A stretch of DNA of 64,000 nucleotides from contig NZ_BSTL01000003.1 of assembly GCF_030269485.1 (NCBI RefSeq), positions 124,001 through 188,000 of the forward strand. Direction: 5' to 3'. The translations under genes and the position numbers were made by a program. Every line of letters starts with the position of its first letter. Within the stretch, counting starts at the first letter, position 1. The DNA comes from Actinoplanes sp. NBRC 103695 (lineage in GTDB: Bacteria > Actinomycetota > Actinomycetes > Mycobacteriales > Micromonosporaceae). Below, piece by piece: positions 1 through 8,588 of the stretch. Under the pieces are notes generated by a model. The model made no database searches. It worked only from the letters and a program-made list of their open reading frames with translations, and had not been told where the DNA came from.

Positions 1-1
1 C

Positions 2-22
2 ACGCTGCTCATCGAGCCCTGA
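2..22 (+). CDS. 3' end of an upstream gene (partial)
   Basis: An open frame entering from the left edge ends at the TGA at 20-22 and would encode a C-terminus Thr-Leu-Leu-Ile-Glu-Pro. A strong hairpin follows 14 bases later, as expected behind a real gene end. Only six codons are visible, so the product cannot be named. Confidence 0.35.
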   Translation, partial: TLLIEP

Positions 23-36
23 CCGAGCCCGCAGCC

Positions 37-139
37 GGGCGCGTCCTCTGACGGGCGCGCCCGAAGCTGGATCCGCCGAAGCTGGATCTGGCCGCAGCCG
101 GGCCCGCCGCGCCGGGCGCGTCCTCTTCGGGGCGCGCCC
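37..139. terminator. Two near-identical GC hairpins in tandem with a 13-bp direct repeat between them
   Basis: The arms GGGCGCG (37-43) and CGCGCCC (56-62) form one hairpin, and the same arms recur at 114-120 and 133-139. Both are preceded by the words GCAGCCGGGC and CGTCCTCT, so the element looks duplicated. Between them CCGAAGCTGGATC occurs twice (61-73 and 76-88). The position just after a stop codon suggests rho-independent termination without a U-tract, as is common in actinomycetes. A small repeat element is the alternative. Confidence 0.5.
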
Positions 140-204
140 TCTGCCCGGCATGATCGTTGAACGCGGTAGGTACCGCAGGTCAACGCTCAGGAGTCAGATC
201 AGAG

Positions 205-753
205 ATGCTCTCGCGTCGCATCCTCCAGCTCGTCGTCGCCGGCGCGGCCCTTGTCGCCGGACTCGGGCACGCCGTCCCGGCCGCCGCCTCGGTGCGGTAC
301 GACCCCGCGGCGAAGTCCGGTTTCGCGGGAGCCGCGGACGTGCGGACCGCGTTCGGGTGGAGCGACGCGACGCTCGCGGCGCGGGCCGGCGGGCTGGTCT
401 TCAACCATGACTTCTGGACGGCGGACAAGTACTCGGTCCAGTGCGGCAAGGGACCGTTCCTGGTGGAGCACCAGCGGGACTTCGGCCGGTTCGAGCTGAC
501 CGCCGTCGTGGTCCGCGAGCCACGCCGCGGCACGCCCATCCGGTGCGGCGAGCGCCCCGGCCTGCTGGGCTTCCGGATCATCGGCCCGTACGCGGGAATC
601 TCCGGCACCTCGGTGGCGCCGGCGGTCGGTCAGCCCTGCCCGGAGCCCCGCGGCCCCCGGATCACCAGGGCCGACCTGGTCTCCACGACCACCGGCTGGT
701 CGTTCACCGTCAGCTCCGGCGAGGTCAGCAGGACCCTCCGAACCGGACGGTGA
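205..753 (+). CDS. Secreted protein of unknown function
   Basis: 182 residues. The ATG at 205 is chosen over one at 157 because it follows a CAGGAG ribosome-binding site and begins directly with a signal peptide (MLSRRILQLVVAGAALVAG, cleavage probable near PAAAS at about residue 30). The mature part has three cysteines and a pattern of short beta-like stretches (FELTAVVV, LLGFRIIG, WSFTVSSG). I recognise no family. It stands alone, read away from the preceding terminator and followed immediately by its own hairpin. The likely location is extracellular. Confidence 0.75.
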   Translation: MLSRRILQLVVAGAALVAGLGHAVPAAASVRYDPAAKSGFAGAADVRTAFGWSDATLAARAGGLVFNHDFWTADKYSVQCGKGPFLVEHQRDFGRFELTAVVVREPRRGTPIRCGERPGLLGFRIIGPYAGISGTSVAPAVGQPCPEPRGPRITRADLVSTTTGWSFTVSSGEVSRTLRTGR

Positions 754-754
754 C

Positions 755-782
755 GCCGCCGCGCCGGCCTCGGCGCGGCGGC
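755..782 (+). terminator. Hairpin directly after the small secreted-protein gene
   Basis: GCCGCCGCGCCG (755-766), loop GCCT, CGGCGCGGCGGC (771-782): a perfect 12-bp stem starting one base after the stop codon. No U-tract follows. Termination of the upstream gene is the simplest reading. Confidence 0.7.
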
Positions 783-879
783 GGCCCGGAGCGGATAGCC
801 GGCAGCCTTCGAGCCGTGGCTGGCGCGCGTGCCGCCGGGGCGCCGTGCCGTGGGGGCGCCGTGCCGTCTGGCCGCCGCG

Positions 880-1018
880 TCGCAGGTGCCGGCGGTCTCG
901 CAGATCACCCCAGTGCGACCCGACCCGCTGCTGGAGCACCGATGCCCGCCCGACGTACAGGGTGCGGCCCCGCTCGTCCCGGAACCGGTAGACGCCGGGC
1001 GACGTGGGCCCGCGCGAC
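880..1018 (-). pseudogene. Remnant of a GIY-YIG nuclease domain
   Basis: Read on the minus strand, one frame gives PTSPGVYRFRDERGRTLYVG followed by RASVLQQRVGSH. This matches the pattern of the GIY-YIG domain of UvrC-like nucleases (PGVYxF...LYVGxA..L..RV). The frame has two adjacent stop codons just upstream, no start codon, and loses resemblance after about 45 codons, so only the N-terminal motif pair survives. It lies in the 490-bp space between two plus-strand genes. The motif match is by eye. Confidence 0.4.
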
Positions 1019-1064
1019 GACCGCCCCGAGCACCGACCTCATCAGGCGATCATAAGCGGCCCGG

Positions 1065-1242
1065 CGATTCCGGTGAGGACGATCGGCTTTGTGACGTTTA
1101 GTCACCGACGGTTATCGAACTGTTACATGTTGAACTCTTGCCCGACACGTGGGCCACCACCGAAGTTTGTACAGGAAATAAACAAATCTCGATGCGGAGC
1201 CCGGATCGGGCGACCAATGTCCACCCAGGACGAGGAGATCAC
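1065..1242 (+). promoter_or_regulatory. AT-richer promoter region with palindrome GTGACGTTTAGTCAC
   Basis: The segment upstream of the 1824-residue protein is clearly more AT-rich than its surroundings. It contains the palindrome GTGAC-N5-GTCAC at 1091-1105, within TTGTGAC...GTCAC. This resembles a CRP/FNR-family half-site pair but with an N7 rather than N6 gap between TGTGA and TCAC. A ribosome-binding site (GACGAGGAGATC, 1230-1240) precedes the GTG at 1243. The regulator is not identified. Confidence 0.4.
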
Positions 1243-4200
1243 GTGCTCCGTCGACGCCTCTACCAGCCCGGACGCGGCCCGCTCACGGCCGCCCTGCTGT
1301 CGCTCACCCTCCTCGCGACCGTCCTGATCGCCGGGCCGGCCGCCGCGCGACCCGCGGCCGCCAAGGCCCCGGCCGCCGCGGAGCCGTTCTCAGTGCTCGT
1401 CTTCTCCAAGACCGCCGCCTTCCGGCACGACTCCATCCCGGCCGGGATCGCCGCCATCCGGCAGCTCGGGACCGACAACGGGTTCACCGTCGACGCCACC
1501 GAGGACGGTGCCGCCTTCACCGACGCCAACCTCGCCAAGTACCGGGCGGTCGTCTGGCTCTCCACCACCGGAGACGTCCTCGACCCCGGCCAGCAGGCGG
1601 CGTTCGAGCGCTACATCCGGGCCGGCGGCGGGTACGCCGGCATCCACGCCGCCTCCGACACCGAGTACAGCTGGCCCTGGTACGGCGAACTGGTCGGCGC
1701 CTACTTCGCCAGCCACCCGGCCAACCAGCAGGCCACGGTGAAGGTCGAGGACCACGCCCACCCGTCCACGGCCGACCTGCCGGAACGCTGGTCCCGCTTC
1801 GACGAGTGGTACAACTTCCAGACCAACCCGCGCGGCGACGTCCACGTGCTGGCCAGCCTGGACGAGACCAGTTACACCCCGGGCGCCGGCGCGATGGGCG
1901 CCGACCACCCGACCGCCTGGTGCCGGGACTACGACGGCGGACGGACCTGGTACACCGGTGGCGGCCACACGAACGAGTCGTACGCCGACCCGCAGTTCCT
2001 CGCGCACCTGCTCGGCGGCATCCGGACCGCCGCCGGGGTGCTGGACGCCGACTGTGGCGCCTCGCTGACCGAGAGCTTCGAGAAGGTCACCCTGGACGCC
2101 AACACCAGCAACCCGATGGAGCTGGACATCGCCGGGGACGGCCGGGTGTTCTATGTGGAGCGCGACGGCCGGGTGCAGATCGTCAAGCCGGACACCGGGC
2201 GTACGGTGACAGCGGTTGACCTTGATGTTTTCACCGGCAACGAGGACGGCCTGATCGGTCTGCGGCTCGACCCCGGCTTCGACGCCAACGGCTGGGTCTA
2301 TCTCTACTACGCCCGCAACGACGGGGTGGCCCGCAACCTGCTGTCCCGGTTCACGGTCACCGGCGACCGGATCGACCCGGCGAGCGAGAAGGTCGTCCTG
2401 CAGGTCGACACCCAGCGCAACACCTGCTGCCACGCCGGCGGCAGCATGACCTTCGACCGCGACGGCAACCTCTATCTCGCCACCGGTGACAACACCAACC
2501 CGTTCGAGTCGGACGCGTTCACCCCGATCGACGAGCGGCCCGGCCGGCAGGACTACGACGCCCAGCGGACCTCCGGCAACACCAACGACCTGCGCGGCAA
2601 GGTGCTGCGGATCCACCCGCGGGACGACGGCACCTACACCGTCCCGGCGGGCAACCTCTTCGCGCCGGGCACCGCGCGTACCCGCCCGGAGATCTTCGCG
2701 ATGGGCTTCCGCAACCCGTTCCGCATCGGCACCGACCCGGCCACCGGCGCCCTCTACGTCGGCGACTACGGGCCGGACGCCGGCGCGCCCAACCCCAACC
2801 GCGGTCCCGAGGGCACGGTGGAATGGAACATCGTCGGTGCCGCCGGCAACTACGGCTGGCCGTACTGCACCGGCGCGAACTACGCGTACAACGACTACCA
2901 GTTCCCGTCCGGGCCGAGCGGTGCGAAATTCGACTGCGCGGCGCCGGTGAACAACTCGCCCAACAACACCGGTCTGACCGCCCTGCCGCCGGTCGTCAGC
3001 GCGACCGTGGACTACGACTACGGCGGCAACCCCCGCTTCCCGGAGATCGGCGGCGGCGGCGCCCCGATGGGCGGGCCGGTGTACCGCTACGACGCCGGGC
3101 TGACCTCCGACCGCAAGTGGCCGGCGTACTTCGACGGCAAGGCCATGTTCGGCGAGTGGAACCAGTCGAAGATGTACACGATGCAGGTCACCGGCGACGG
3201 CCGGTCCCTGGTCGACATCAACCAGCTGCTGCCGGGGATGGGTTTCGTCCGCCCGATGGACTTCGAGTTCGGCCCGGACGGCGCCCTCTACATGATCGAG
3301 TGGGGTAGCGGTTTCGGCGGCGACAACGACGACTCCGGGATCTACCGGATCGACTACATCGCCGGTGACCGGGCGCCGATCGCGGCGGCCAGTGCCACCC
3401 CGACCTCCGGGCCGGTGCCGCTCACCGCGCGGTTCTCCAGCGCGGGCTCCCGCGACCCGGACGGCGGCGCCCTGACGTACGCCTGGGCCTTCGGCGACGG
3501 CGGGACCTCGGCCGAGGCCAACCCTTCCCACACCTACACCGAGGCGGGCAACTACACCGCGCAGCTCACCGTCACCAACCCCAAGGGGCGCACCGCGGTG
3601 GCGAACGTGCCGGTGACGGTCGGCAACACCGCGCCGACGGTGGCCATCGAGTTCCCGCCGGCCGGCGGCTTCTTCGAGTGGGGCGACCAGGTCAGGTACA
3701 CGGTCAAGGTGACCGATCCGGAGGACGGCGAGATCGACTGCGATCGGGTACGCCTGCAGGTGCTGCTCGGCCATGACGAGCACGCGCATCCGCTGGAGCA
3801 GCACACCGGCTGCACGGGCACCGTGCAGACCGCCCTCGCCTCCGGGCACGGCGCCGAGGCGAACGTCTTCGCCCTGTTCGAGGCGACCTACACCGACGAC
3901 GGCGGCGTCGGCGGCGCCGAGCCGCTCACCGGGCGCGCGATCGAGAAGTTGCAGCCCAAGCGGAAGCAGGCCGAGTACTTCACGTCCACCGGGCGGGTGG
4001 CGGGCGCCACCGGCGGCGGTGACCCGGGTGTGCAGCGCGAGACCACCAGCGACCCGGCCGGCGGCGGCCAGAACATCGGCTTCATCGAGGACGGGGACTG
4101 GTGGTCGCTCGCCCCGGCCAGCCTGACCGGCATCGAGTCGATCCGCTTCCGGGTCGCCTCGGACGTCGCCGGCGGCCGGATCGAGGTCCGTGCCGGCGCC

Positions 4201-6717
4201 GCCGACGGCCCCCTGGTCGGAACGGCCACCGTGCCCGGCACCGGCGGATGGCAGAACTGGGCCGACGTCACGACGCCGGTCACCGCCACCGACGCGTCGT
4301 CGCTGTTCTTCGTCGTCCGTGACCCGGCCGGCGGTGCGGGGTCGCTGCTCAACGTGAACTGGATGGACTTCCTCGGCCGGGGCGTCACCGAGAACGCGCC
4401 ACCGAGGGTCAGCGCCGTCGCCACACCGGCCGCCGGCACCACGCCGCTCACCGTCGCGTTCGACGGCACGGCCACCGACGAGGAGGGCGACACCCCGCTG
4501 ACGTACGCCTGGGACTTCGGCGACGGCGGCACGGCGGACACTCTGGACGCCAGTCACACGTACCGGACGCCCGGCACCGTGACCGCGACCCTGACCGTGA
4601 CCGACAGCCGCGGCGCCAAGTCGTACGCCAACGTGCAGGTCAAGGTGGACGCGCCGAACACCGCCTGCTTCGGGGCGCGCTCGGACGACTTCCTCGGCAG
4701 CGCGCTGAACCGTGGCCGCTGGTCGGTGGTCCGGGAGAACCAGACCTTCTCGGTCGCCGACGGGGCGCTGCGGCTGCCCACCGCCGTGGGTGACCTCTAC
4801 GGCTCCCGCAACGACGCCACCAACCTGGTCCTGCAGCCCGCTCCCGGCGGGACCTGGCAGGCCACCACGAAGGTCACCGTGCCGGCGACCGCGACCTATC
4901 AGCAGGCCGGCCTGATCGTGTACGGCGACGACGACAACTACGCCAAGCTGGACCTGCTCTTCAACGGCTCGCGGACGGCGGAGTTCATCCGGGAGACCGC
5001 CGCAACGCCGCGCAACGAGAGCGTCGACAGCACCGCGGCGCCCGCCGGTGAGGCCGTGTACCTGCGGCTGACCAGCGACGGGACGAACCTGACCGCGGAG
5101 GCTTCGGCCGACGGGCAGACCTTCACCCCGGTCGGCCGCCCGGCCGCGCTGGCCGGCATCGCGAACCCGCGCGTCGGGGTCTTCGCGCTCAACGGCGGCA
5201 CCACCGCGCCGGTGGTGGACGCGGCGTTCGACTGGTTCCAGCTCACTCCGGACGCACCGGCGGAACCGGTCGTGCCGTCGGACGAGTTCACCGGCGACAC
5301 GCTGGACAAGTGCCGGTGGGGCGCGATCGTCCGGGAGGACCCGGCGACCTACCGGGTCACCGGTGGCGCGTTGCGGATCGACGTGCCCAACGGCGACATC
5401 TACGGCACCGGCAACACCGGGCCGGCGAACTTCATCCTCCAGGCCGCGCCGTCCGGCGACTGGACCCTGGAGACGAAAGTCGACGGCAGCCTGCTGAACG
5501 AGCAGTACCAGCAGGCGGGGCTGCTGGTGTACGGCGACGACGACAACTACGTCAAGCTCGACCTCGTCGCCGACAACACCGCGGGCCAGCCGGTCAGCCG
5601 GCGGCTCGAGTTCCGCAGCGAGATCGGCGGGGCGGTCCAGGATCCGCAGCCGCAGGCCGGCAACCTGACGTCGGCGGTGTGGCACCTGAGGCTGGCCAGG
5701 GCCGGTACCACCTACACGGCCGCGTACTCGGCCGACGGCGCCGAGTGGACGTCGCTCGGGTCGCTGGCCAACGCCGCGGTCGGCACGACCCCGAAGGTGG
5801 GGCTGTTCACGCTCGGCGCGGCACAGACCGCCTCGAAGACCGCGGCGTTCGACTACTTCCGGGTCAGCACCGGGAACGCCGACACCACCGCGCCGGTCAC
5901 CCGTGCCGAGGTGTCCGGGACGCCGTCCGAAGGCTGGTACACCGGACCCGTCACGGTCACCCTGACCTCGGACGACCCGTCGGCGAGCATCGAGTATCAG
6001 CTGGACGGCGCGACGGCCTGGACCCCGTACACGGCTCCGATCGCGGTCGGCGGGGACGGCGACCACGAGGTGCGGTTCCGCTCGACCGACGCGGCCGGGA
6101 ACGTCGAGGTGGCGAAGTCGGTCACCGTCAAGATCGACGGCAGCAAGCCGACCCTGCTGGTCTCCGGTGTGGCCGACGGCCGGCTCTACGGCGACGGTCA
6201 GGACGTCCGGATCTCGTGGCAGGCCGTCGACCCGACCTCCGGCATCGCGACGACCTCGGCAACCCTGGACGGACGGGCGTACACCAACGGCGCTCTTCTG
6301 GCCCTGTACGAACTGCCGCTCGGCCTGCACGAGCTGACCGTGACCGCCACCGACAAGGCGGGCAACAGCACCTCGACGACGGTCCGGTTCTTCAACGCCA
6401 CCTCGTTCCGGGACATGCAGAATCTGCTGGACCGCTTCAAGGCGACCGGGCGGCTCTCCACGAAGGCGCACAAGCAGTTGTCCGCCAAACTGGACGCGGT
6501 GCGCGCCTCGGAGGCTGCGGGCAACGACAAGCGGGCCGTCCAGCAGCTGACCGCCTTCAAGGGGCTCGCCGAGGACACCGCCCTGGTCACCGACGCCGAC
6601 GTCCGGGACACGCTGGTCCGCGACGCCGACGCGATGATCGTCCGGCTCGGCACGACAGGCAAGGCGGGGGTACGGATGGGCCGGCTCGCCGGGGATCCCA
6701 CCCGGATCGTCCCGTGA
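1243..6717 (+). CDS. Secreted multidomain ThuA / PQQ-type sugar dehydrogenase / PKD / FIMAH protein
   Basis: 1824 residues from the GTG at 1243, chosen because it has a good ribosome-binding site and opens a classical signal peptide (LTAALLSLTLLATVLIAGPAA); the upstream ATG at 1138 would add a non-secretory leader. Domains by eye: ThuA-like (about 49-260), glucose/sorbosone-dehydrogenase beta-propeller (283-706, with CCHAGGSMTFDRDGNLYLAT), PKD (710-796, FGDGGTS), CBM6-like (906-1043), second PKD (1053-1136, FGDGGTA), two concanavalin-like modules (1140-1335 and 1340-1543), Ig/OmpL47-like repeats (1546-1716) and a C-terminal helical FIMAH-like domain (1717-1800). The fused ThuA and propeller suggest extracellular oxidation or processing of sugars, with binding modules for insoluble polymer. 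A small membrane-anchored protein follows three bases later. Confidence 0.85.
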   Translation: MLRRRLYQPGRGPLTAALLSLTLLATVLIAGPAAARPAAAKAPAAAEPFSVLVFSKTAAFRHDSIPAGIAAIRQLGTDNGFTVDATEDGAAFTDANLAKYRAVVWLSTTGDVLDPGQQAAFERYIRAGGGYAGIHAASDTEYSWPWYGELVGAYFASHPANQQATVKVEDHAHPSTADLPERWSRFDEWYNFQTNPRGDVHVLASLDETSYTPGAGAMGADHPTAWCRDYDGGRTWYTGGGHTNESYADPQFLAHLLGGIRTAAGVLDADCGASLTESFEKVTLDANTSNPMELDIAGDGRVFYVERDGRVQIVKPDTGRTVTAVDLDVFTGNEDGLIGLRLDPGFDANGWVYLYYARNDGVARNLLSRFTVTGDRIDPASEKVVLQVDTQRNTCCHAGGSMTFDRDGNLYLATGDNTNPFESDAFTPIDERPGRQDYDAQRTSGNTNDLRGKVLRIHPRDDGTYTVPAGNLFAPGTARTRPEIFAMGFRNPFRIGTDPATGALYVGDYGPDAGAPNPNRGPEGTVEWNIVGAAGNYGWPYCTGANYAYNDYQFPSGPSGAKFDCAAPVNNSPNNTGLTALPPVVSATVDYDYGGNPRFPEIGGGGAPMGGPVYRYDAGLTSDRKWPAYFDGKAMFGEWNQSKMYTMQVTGDGRSLVDINQLLPGMGFVRPMDFEFGPDGALYMIEWGSGFGGDNDDSGIYRIDYIAGDRAPIAAASATPTSGPVPLTARFSSAGSRDPDGGALTYAWAFGDGGTSAEANPSHTYTEAGNYTAQLTVTNPKGRTAVANVPVTVGNTAPTVAIEFPPAGGFFEWGDQVRYTVKVTDPEDGEIDCDRVRLQVLLGHDEHAHPLEQHTGCTGTVQTALASGHGAEANVFALFEATYTDDGGVGGAEPLTGRAIEKLQPKRKQAEYFTSTGRVAGATGGGDPGVQRETTSDPAGGGQNIGFIEDGDWWSLAPASLTGIESIRFRVASDVAGGRIEVRAGAADGPLVGTATVPGTGGWQNWADVTTPVTATDASSLFFVVRDPAGGAGSLLNVNWMDFLGRGVTENAPPRVSAVATPAAGTTPLTVAFDGTATDEEGDTPLTYAWDFGDGGTADTLDASHTYRTPGTVTATLTVTDSRGAKSYANVQVKVDAPNTACFGARSDDFLGSALNRGRWSVVRENQTFSVADGALRLPTAVGDLYGSRNDATNLVLQPAPGGTWQATTKVTVPATATYQQAGLIVYGDDDNYAKLDLLFNGSRTAEFIRETAATPRNESVDSTAAPAGEAVYLRLTSDGTNLTAEASADGQTFTPVGRPAALAGIANPRVGVFALNGGTTAPVVDAAFDWFQLTPDAPAEPVVPSDEFTGDTLDKCRWGAIVREDPATYRVTGGALRIDVPNGDIYGTGNTGPANFILQAAPSGDWTLETKVDGSLLNEQYQQAGLLVYGDDDNYVKLDLVADNTAGQPVSRRLEFRSEIGGAVQDPQPQAGNLTSAVWHLRLARAGTTYTAAYSADGAEWTSLGSLANAAVGTTPKVGLFTLGAAQTASKTAAFDYFRVSTGNADTTAPVTRAEVSGTPSEGWYTGPVTVTLTSDDPSASIEYQLDGATAWTPYTAPIAVGGDGDHEVRFRSTDAAGNVEVAKSVTVKIDGSKPTLLVSGVADGRLYGDGQDVRISWQAVDPTSGIATTSATLDGRAYTNGALLALYELPLGLHELTVTATDKAGNSTSTTVRFFNATSFRDMQNLLDRFKATGRLSTKAHKQLSAKLDAVRASEAAGNDKRAVQQLTAFKGLAEDTALVTDADVRDTLVRDADAMIVRLGTTGKAGVRMGRLAGDPTRIVP

Positions 6718-6719
6718 CG

Positions 6720-7238
6720 ATGTCGACGCGCGGCGCCGCGGCCGTCCTGGCCGGCCTGCTGCTGGCGATCCTGCCGGCGGCGGGCCCGGCCTGGGCGCAC
6801 AACGGAAAGCTCCAGCTGGAGGTGGCCGGCGACGGCGCCACCGGCGTGACCGTGCAGGCCCGCCACGCCGACGGGCACCGGCTGGACACGATGGTCCGGC
6901 TGGTGCTCAGCGCCACCGCCGAGGGCGGGCGGACCGTCGGACCGGTGCAACTCGAGCCGGCGGGGGAGGGGCAGGGCTTCTACACCAGCGGCCCGGTCCT
7001 GGCACCCGGCACCTGGAAGGTGACCGTCACCGCCCCGGCGCCGTACGCCACCAAGGCGACCGTCGAGGTACGCGCGAAGGTGGCGCAGGCGGCCCCGCCA
7101 CCGGTGGCCGAGGCGGCCGGACCCGCCGCGGACGCGCAGGTGTGGCGGTGGTGGCCGCTCATCCTCGGCGTCCTCGGCGTCCTCGCCGGTGTGGCGATCA
7201 TCGCGTCGGTGGTGCGTCGGCGCACGCTTCGGGTCTGA
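6720..7238 (+). CDS. Membrane-anchored extracytoplasmic protein, FixH/YtkA-like beta domain
   Basis: 172 residues, starting two bases after the previous stop (a GTG at 6714 is an alternative start overlapping it). Signal peptide (AAVLAGLLLAILPAAGPAWA), a beta-rich domain of about 90 residues (HNGKLQLEVAGDGATGVTVQ... through GTWKVTVTAPAPY) of the kind seen in FixH/YtkA and CopC-like proteins, an Ala/Pro linker, then one C-terminal membrane segment (PLILGVLGVLAGVAIIASVV) ending in Arg-rich residues. The predicted topology puts the domain outside, held to the membrane. Tight coupling suggests it works with the large secreted protein. No metal-binding cluster is evident. Confidence 0.7.
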   Translation: MSTRGAAAVLAGLLLAILPAAGPAWAHNGKLQLEVAGDGATGVTVQARHADGHRLDTMVRLVLSATAEGGRTVGPVQLEPAGEGQGFYTSGPVLAPGTWKVTVTAPAPYATKATVEVRAKVAQAAPPPVAEAAGPAADAQVWRWWPLILGVLGVLAGVAIIASVVRRRTLRV

Positions 7239-7322
7239 TCGGACACGTATCCGACGTCGGGTTTCCAACGTGGAATAACATCTACGGCGATCGATCTTTC
7301 GGCGTACACGAAGGACTGACTG

Positions 7323-8588
7323 ATGCGGATCGCCGTTGTCGGGGCCGGGATCACCGGGCTCAGTGCCGCGTGGATGCTCGACGGTTCGGATCACGAGGTC
7401 GTCCTCTTCGAGGAGAGTGACGTCGCCGGGGGACACGCGCACACCCTGACCGTCCGGCGCGACGGTGTGGACGTCCACGTGGACACCGCCTTCTCGAACC
7501 TCACCAGTGCGACCCATCCCACCTTCAAGGCGTTCCTCGAACGCCTCGGCATCGGGTGCGAGCGTTCCGTGGCCACGTTCGCGCTCTCCTCGCGGCCCCG
7601 GCGCAGGAATCTCATGGTGGTCCCGTCGGCCCGGCCCGCGCACCTCGCTTCCGCGGCGCGCCCCACGGTCCTGCGGAACCTGGTGGCGTTCGGCCGGGCC
7701 ATCGACGCCGCCGTCCCGCTCGAGGTGAACGGCGACTGGACCCTGTCGGTGCGGGACTACCTCGCCCGGCTCCCGCCCGCCTTCGTGTCGAAGGTGATGG
7801 GGCCGACCCTGGCCGCGATCGTCGGGACCTCCGCCGAGGAGGCGCTGGACTTCTCGGCGCGGGCGGCCATGAAGTTCCTGGTCTGTCCCCGCATCGAGGG
7901 CACGCGCGCGTCCCTGGAGGCATTGAAGGTCGAGGGCGGCGTCAGCTCGTATGTGCGGGCTCTGCTCGGGTCGCTCAAGACCGTGACGGTCCGGCTGAAC
8001 GCCGAGATCGTCGCGGTCCGGAAGGAGGCGGACGGCTTCGTCCTGGTGACGCGGACCGGCGAGGAGCACACCTTCGATCAGGTGGTGCTGGCCACACCGG
8101 CCTACAAGACCGCCGAGATGCTCGCGCCGCTGCCCGGCGCCGAGCCGCTGCGCCGGCTCCTCGAGCGGATCGAGTACTACGAGACGGCCATCGCGGTCCA
8201 CGCCGACCCTTCCTACATGCCGGCGTCGCGCGGCGCCTGGTCCTACGTCAACATGCTCCTCGACGACCGCGGCGAGTGCGAGAAGACCTTCTGGAGCGGC
8301 ATGGGAGAGGGCGTGGACGTCTTCCGCAGCTGGGTGACCCTCGGTTCGAGCGTCCCCCGGGACCGGTACGCGATGTACCGCTACCAGCACCCGCGGATGA
8401 CGCCCGAGTACTACCGGATCCAGGCCCGGCTCGCGGCGCTCGATCCCGGCTCGGGCGGCCTGTGGCTGGCGGGCAGCTATCTGGACGACGTGGACACGCA
8501 CGAGAGCGGGCTCCGATCGGCGATGGAGGTCGTCCGCCGCCTCCACCCGGAGTCGGAGAACCTGAACGCCCTGACGGTTCCGGCATGA
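7323..8588 (+). CDS. FAD-dependent amine-oxidase-fold oxidoreductase (COG2907-like)
   Basis: 421 residues, ATG start. The N-terminus carries the FAD dinucleotide-binding motif VVGAGITGLSAAW (GxGxxG at 7-12), an acidic residue ending the second strand (LFEESDVAGG) and a late flavoprotein motif (GLWLAGSYLDDVDTHESG near 383-400). Overall order and length match COG2907, predicted NAD/FAD-binding proteins often found beside cyclopropane-fatty-acid synthases and, in the furan fatty acid pathway, represented by UfaO. Here the partner is instead a catalase-fold protein that begins inside this gene's stop codon. Substrate unknown; an unsaturated or oxidised acyl chain is an inference. Cytoplasmic. Confidence 0.8.
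   Translation: MRIAVVGAGITGLSAAWMLDGSDHEVVLFEESDVAGGHAHTLTVRRDGVDVHVDTAFSNLTSATHPTFKAFLERLGIGCERSVATFALSSRPRRRNLMVVPSARPAHLASAARPTVLRNLVAFGRAIDAAVPLEVNGDWTLSVRDYLARLPPAFVSKVMGPTLAAIVGTSAEEALDFSARAAMKFLVCPRIEGTRASLEALKVEGGVSSYVRALLGSLKTVTVRLNAEIVAVRKEADGFVLVTRTGEEHTFDQVVLATPAYKTAEMLAPLPGAEPLRRLLERIEYYETAIAVHADPSYMPASRGAWSYVNMLLDDRGECEKTFWSGMGEGVDVFRSWVTLGSSVPRDRYAMYRYQHPRMTPEYYRIQARLAALDPGSGGLWLAGSYLDDVDTHESGLRSAMEVVRRLHPESENLNALTVPA

Noticed and set aside
1138..1242. ATG-type start at 1138 for the large secreted protein
   Set aside because: It would add 35 residues ahead of the signal peptide across an AT-rich promoter-like region; the GTG at 1243 has a better site.
1390..6471. Very long minus-strand reading frame opposite the ThuA/dehydrogenase gene
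   Set aside because: Arg/Gly/Val-rich low-complexity antisense product, no motifs, no start site; an artefact of high third-position GC in the plus-strand gene.
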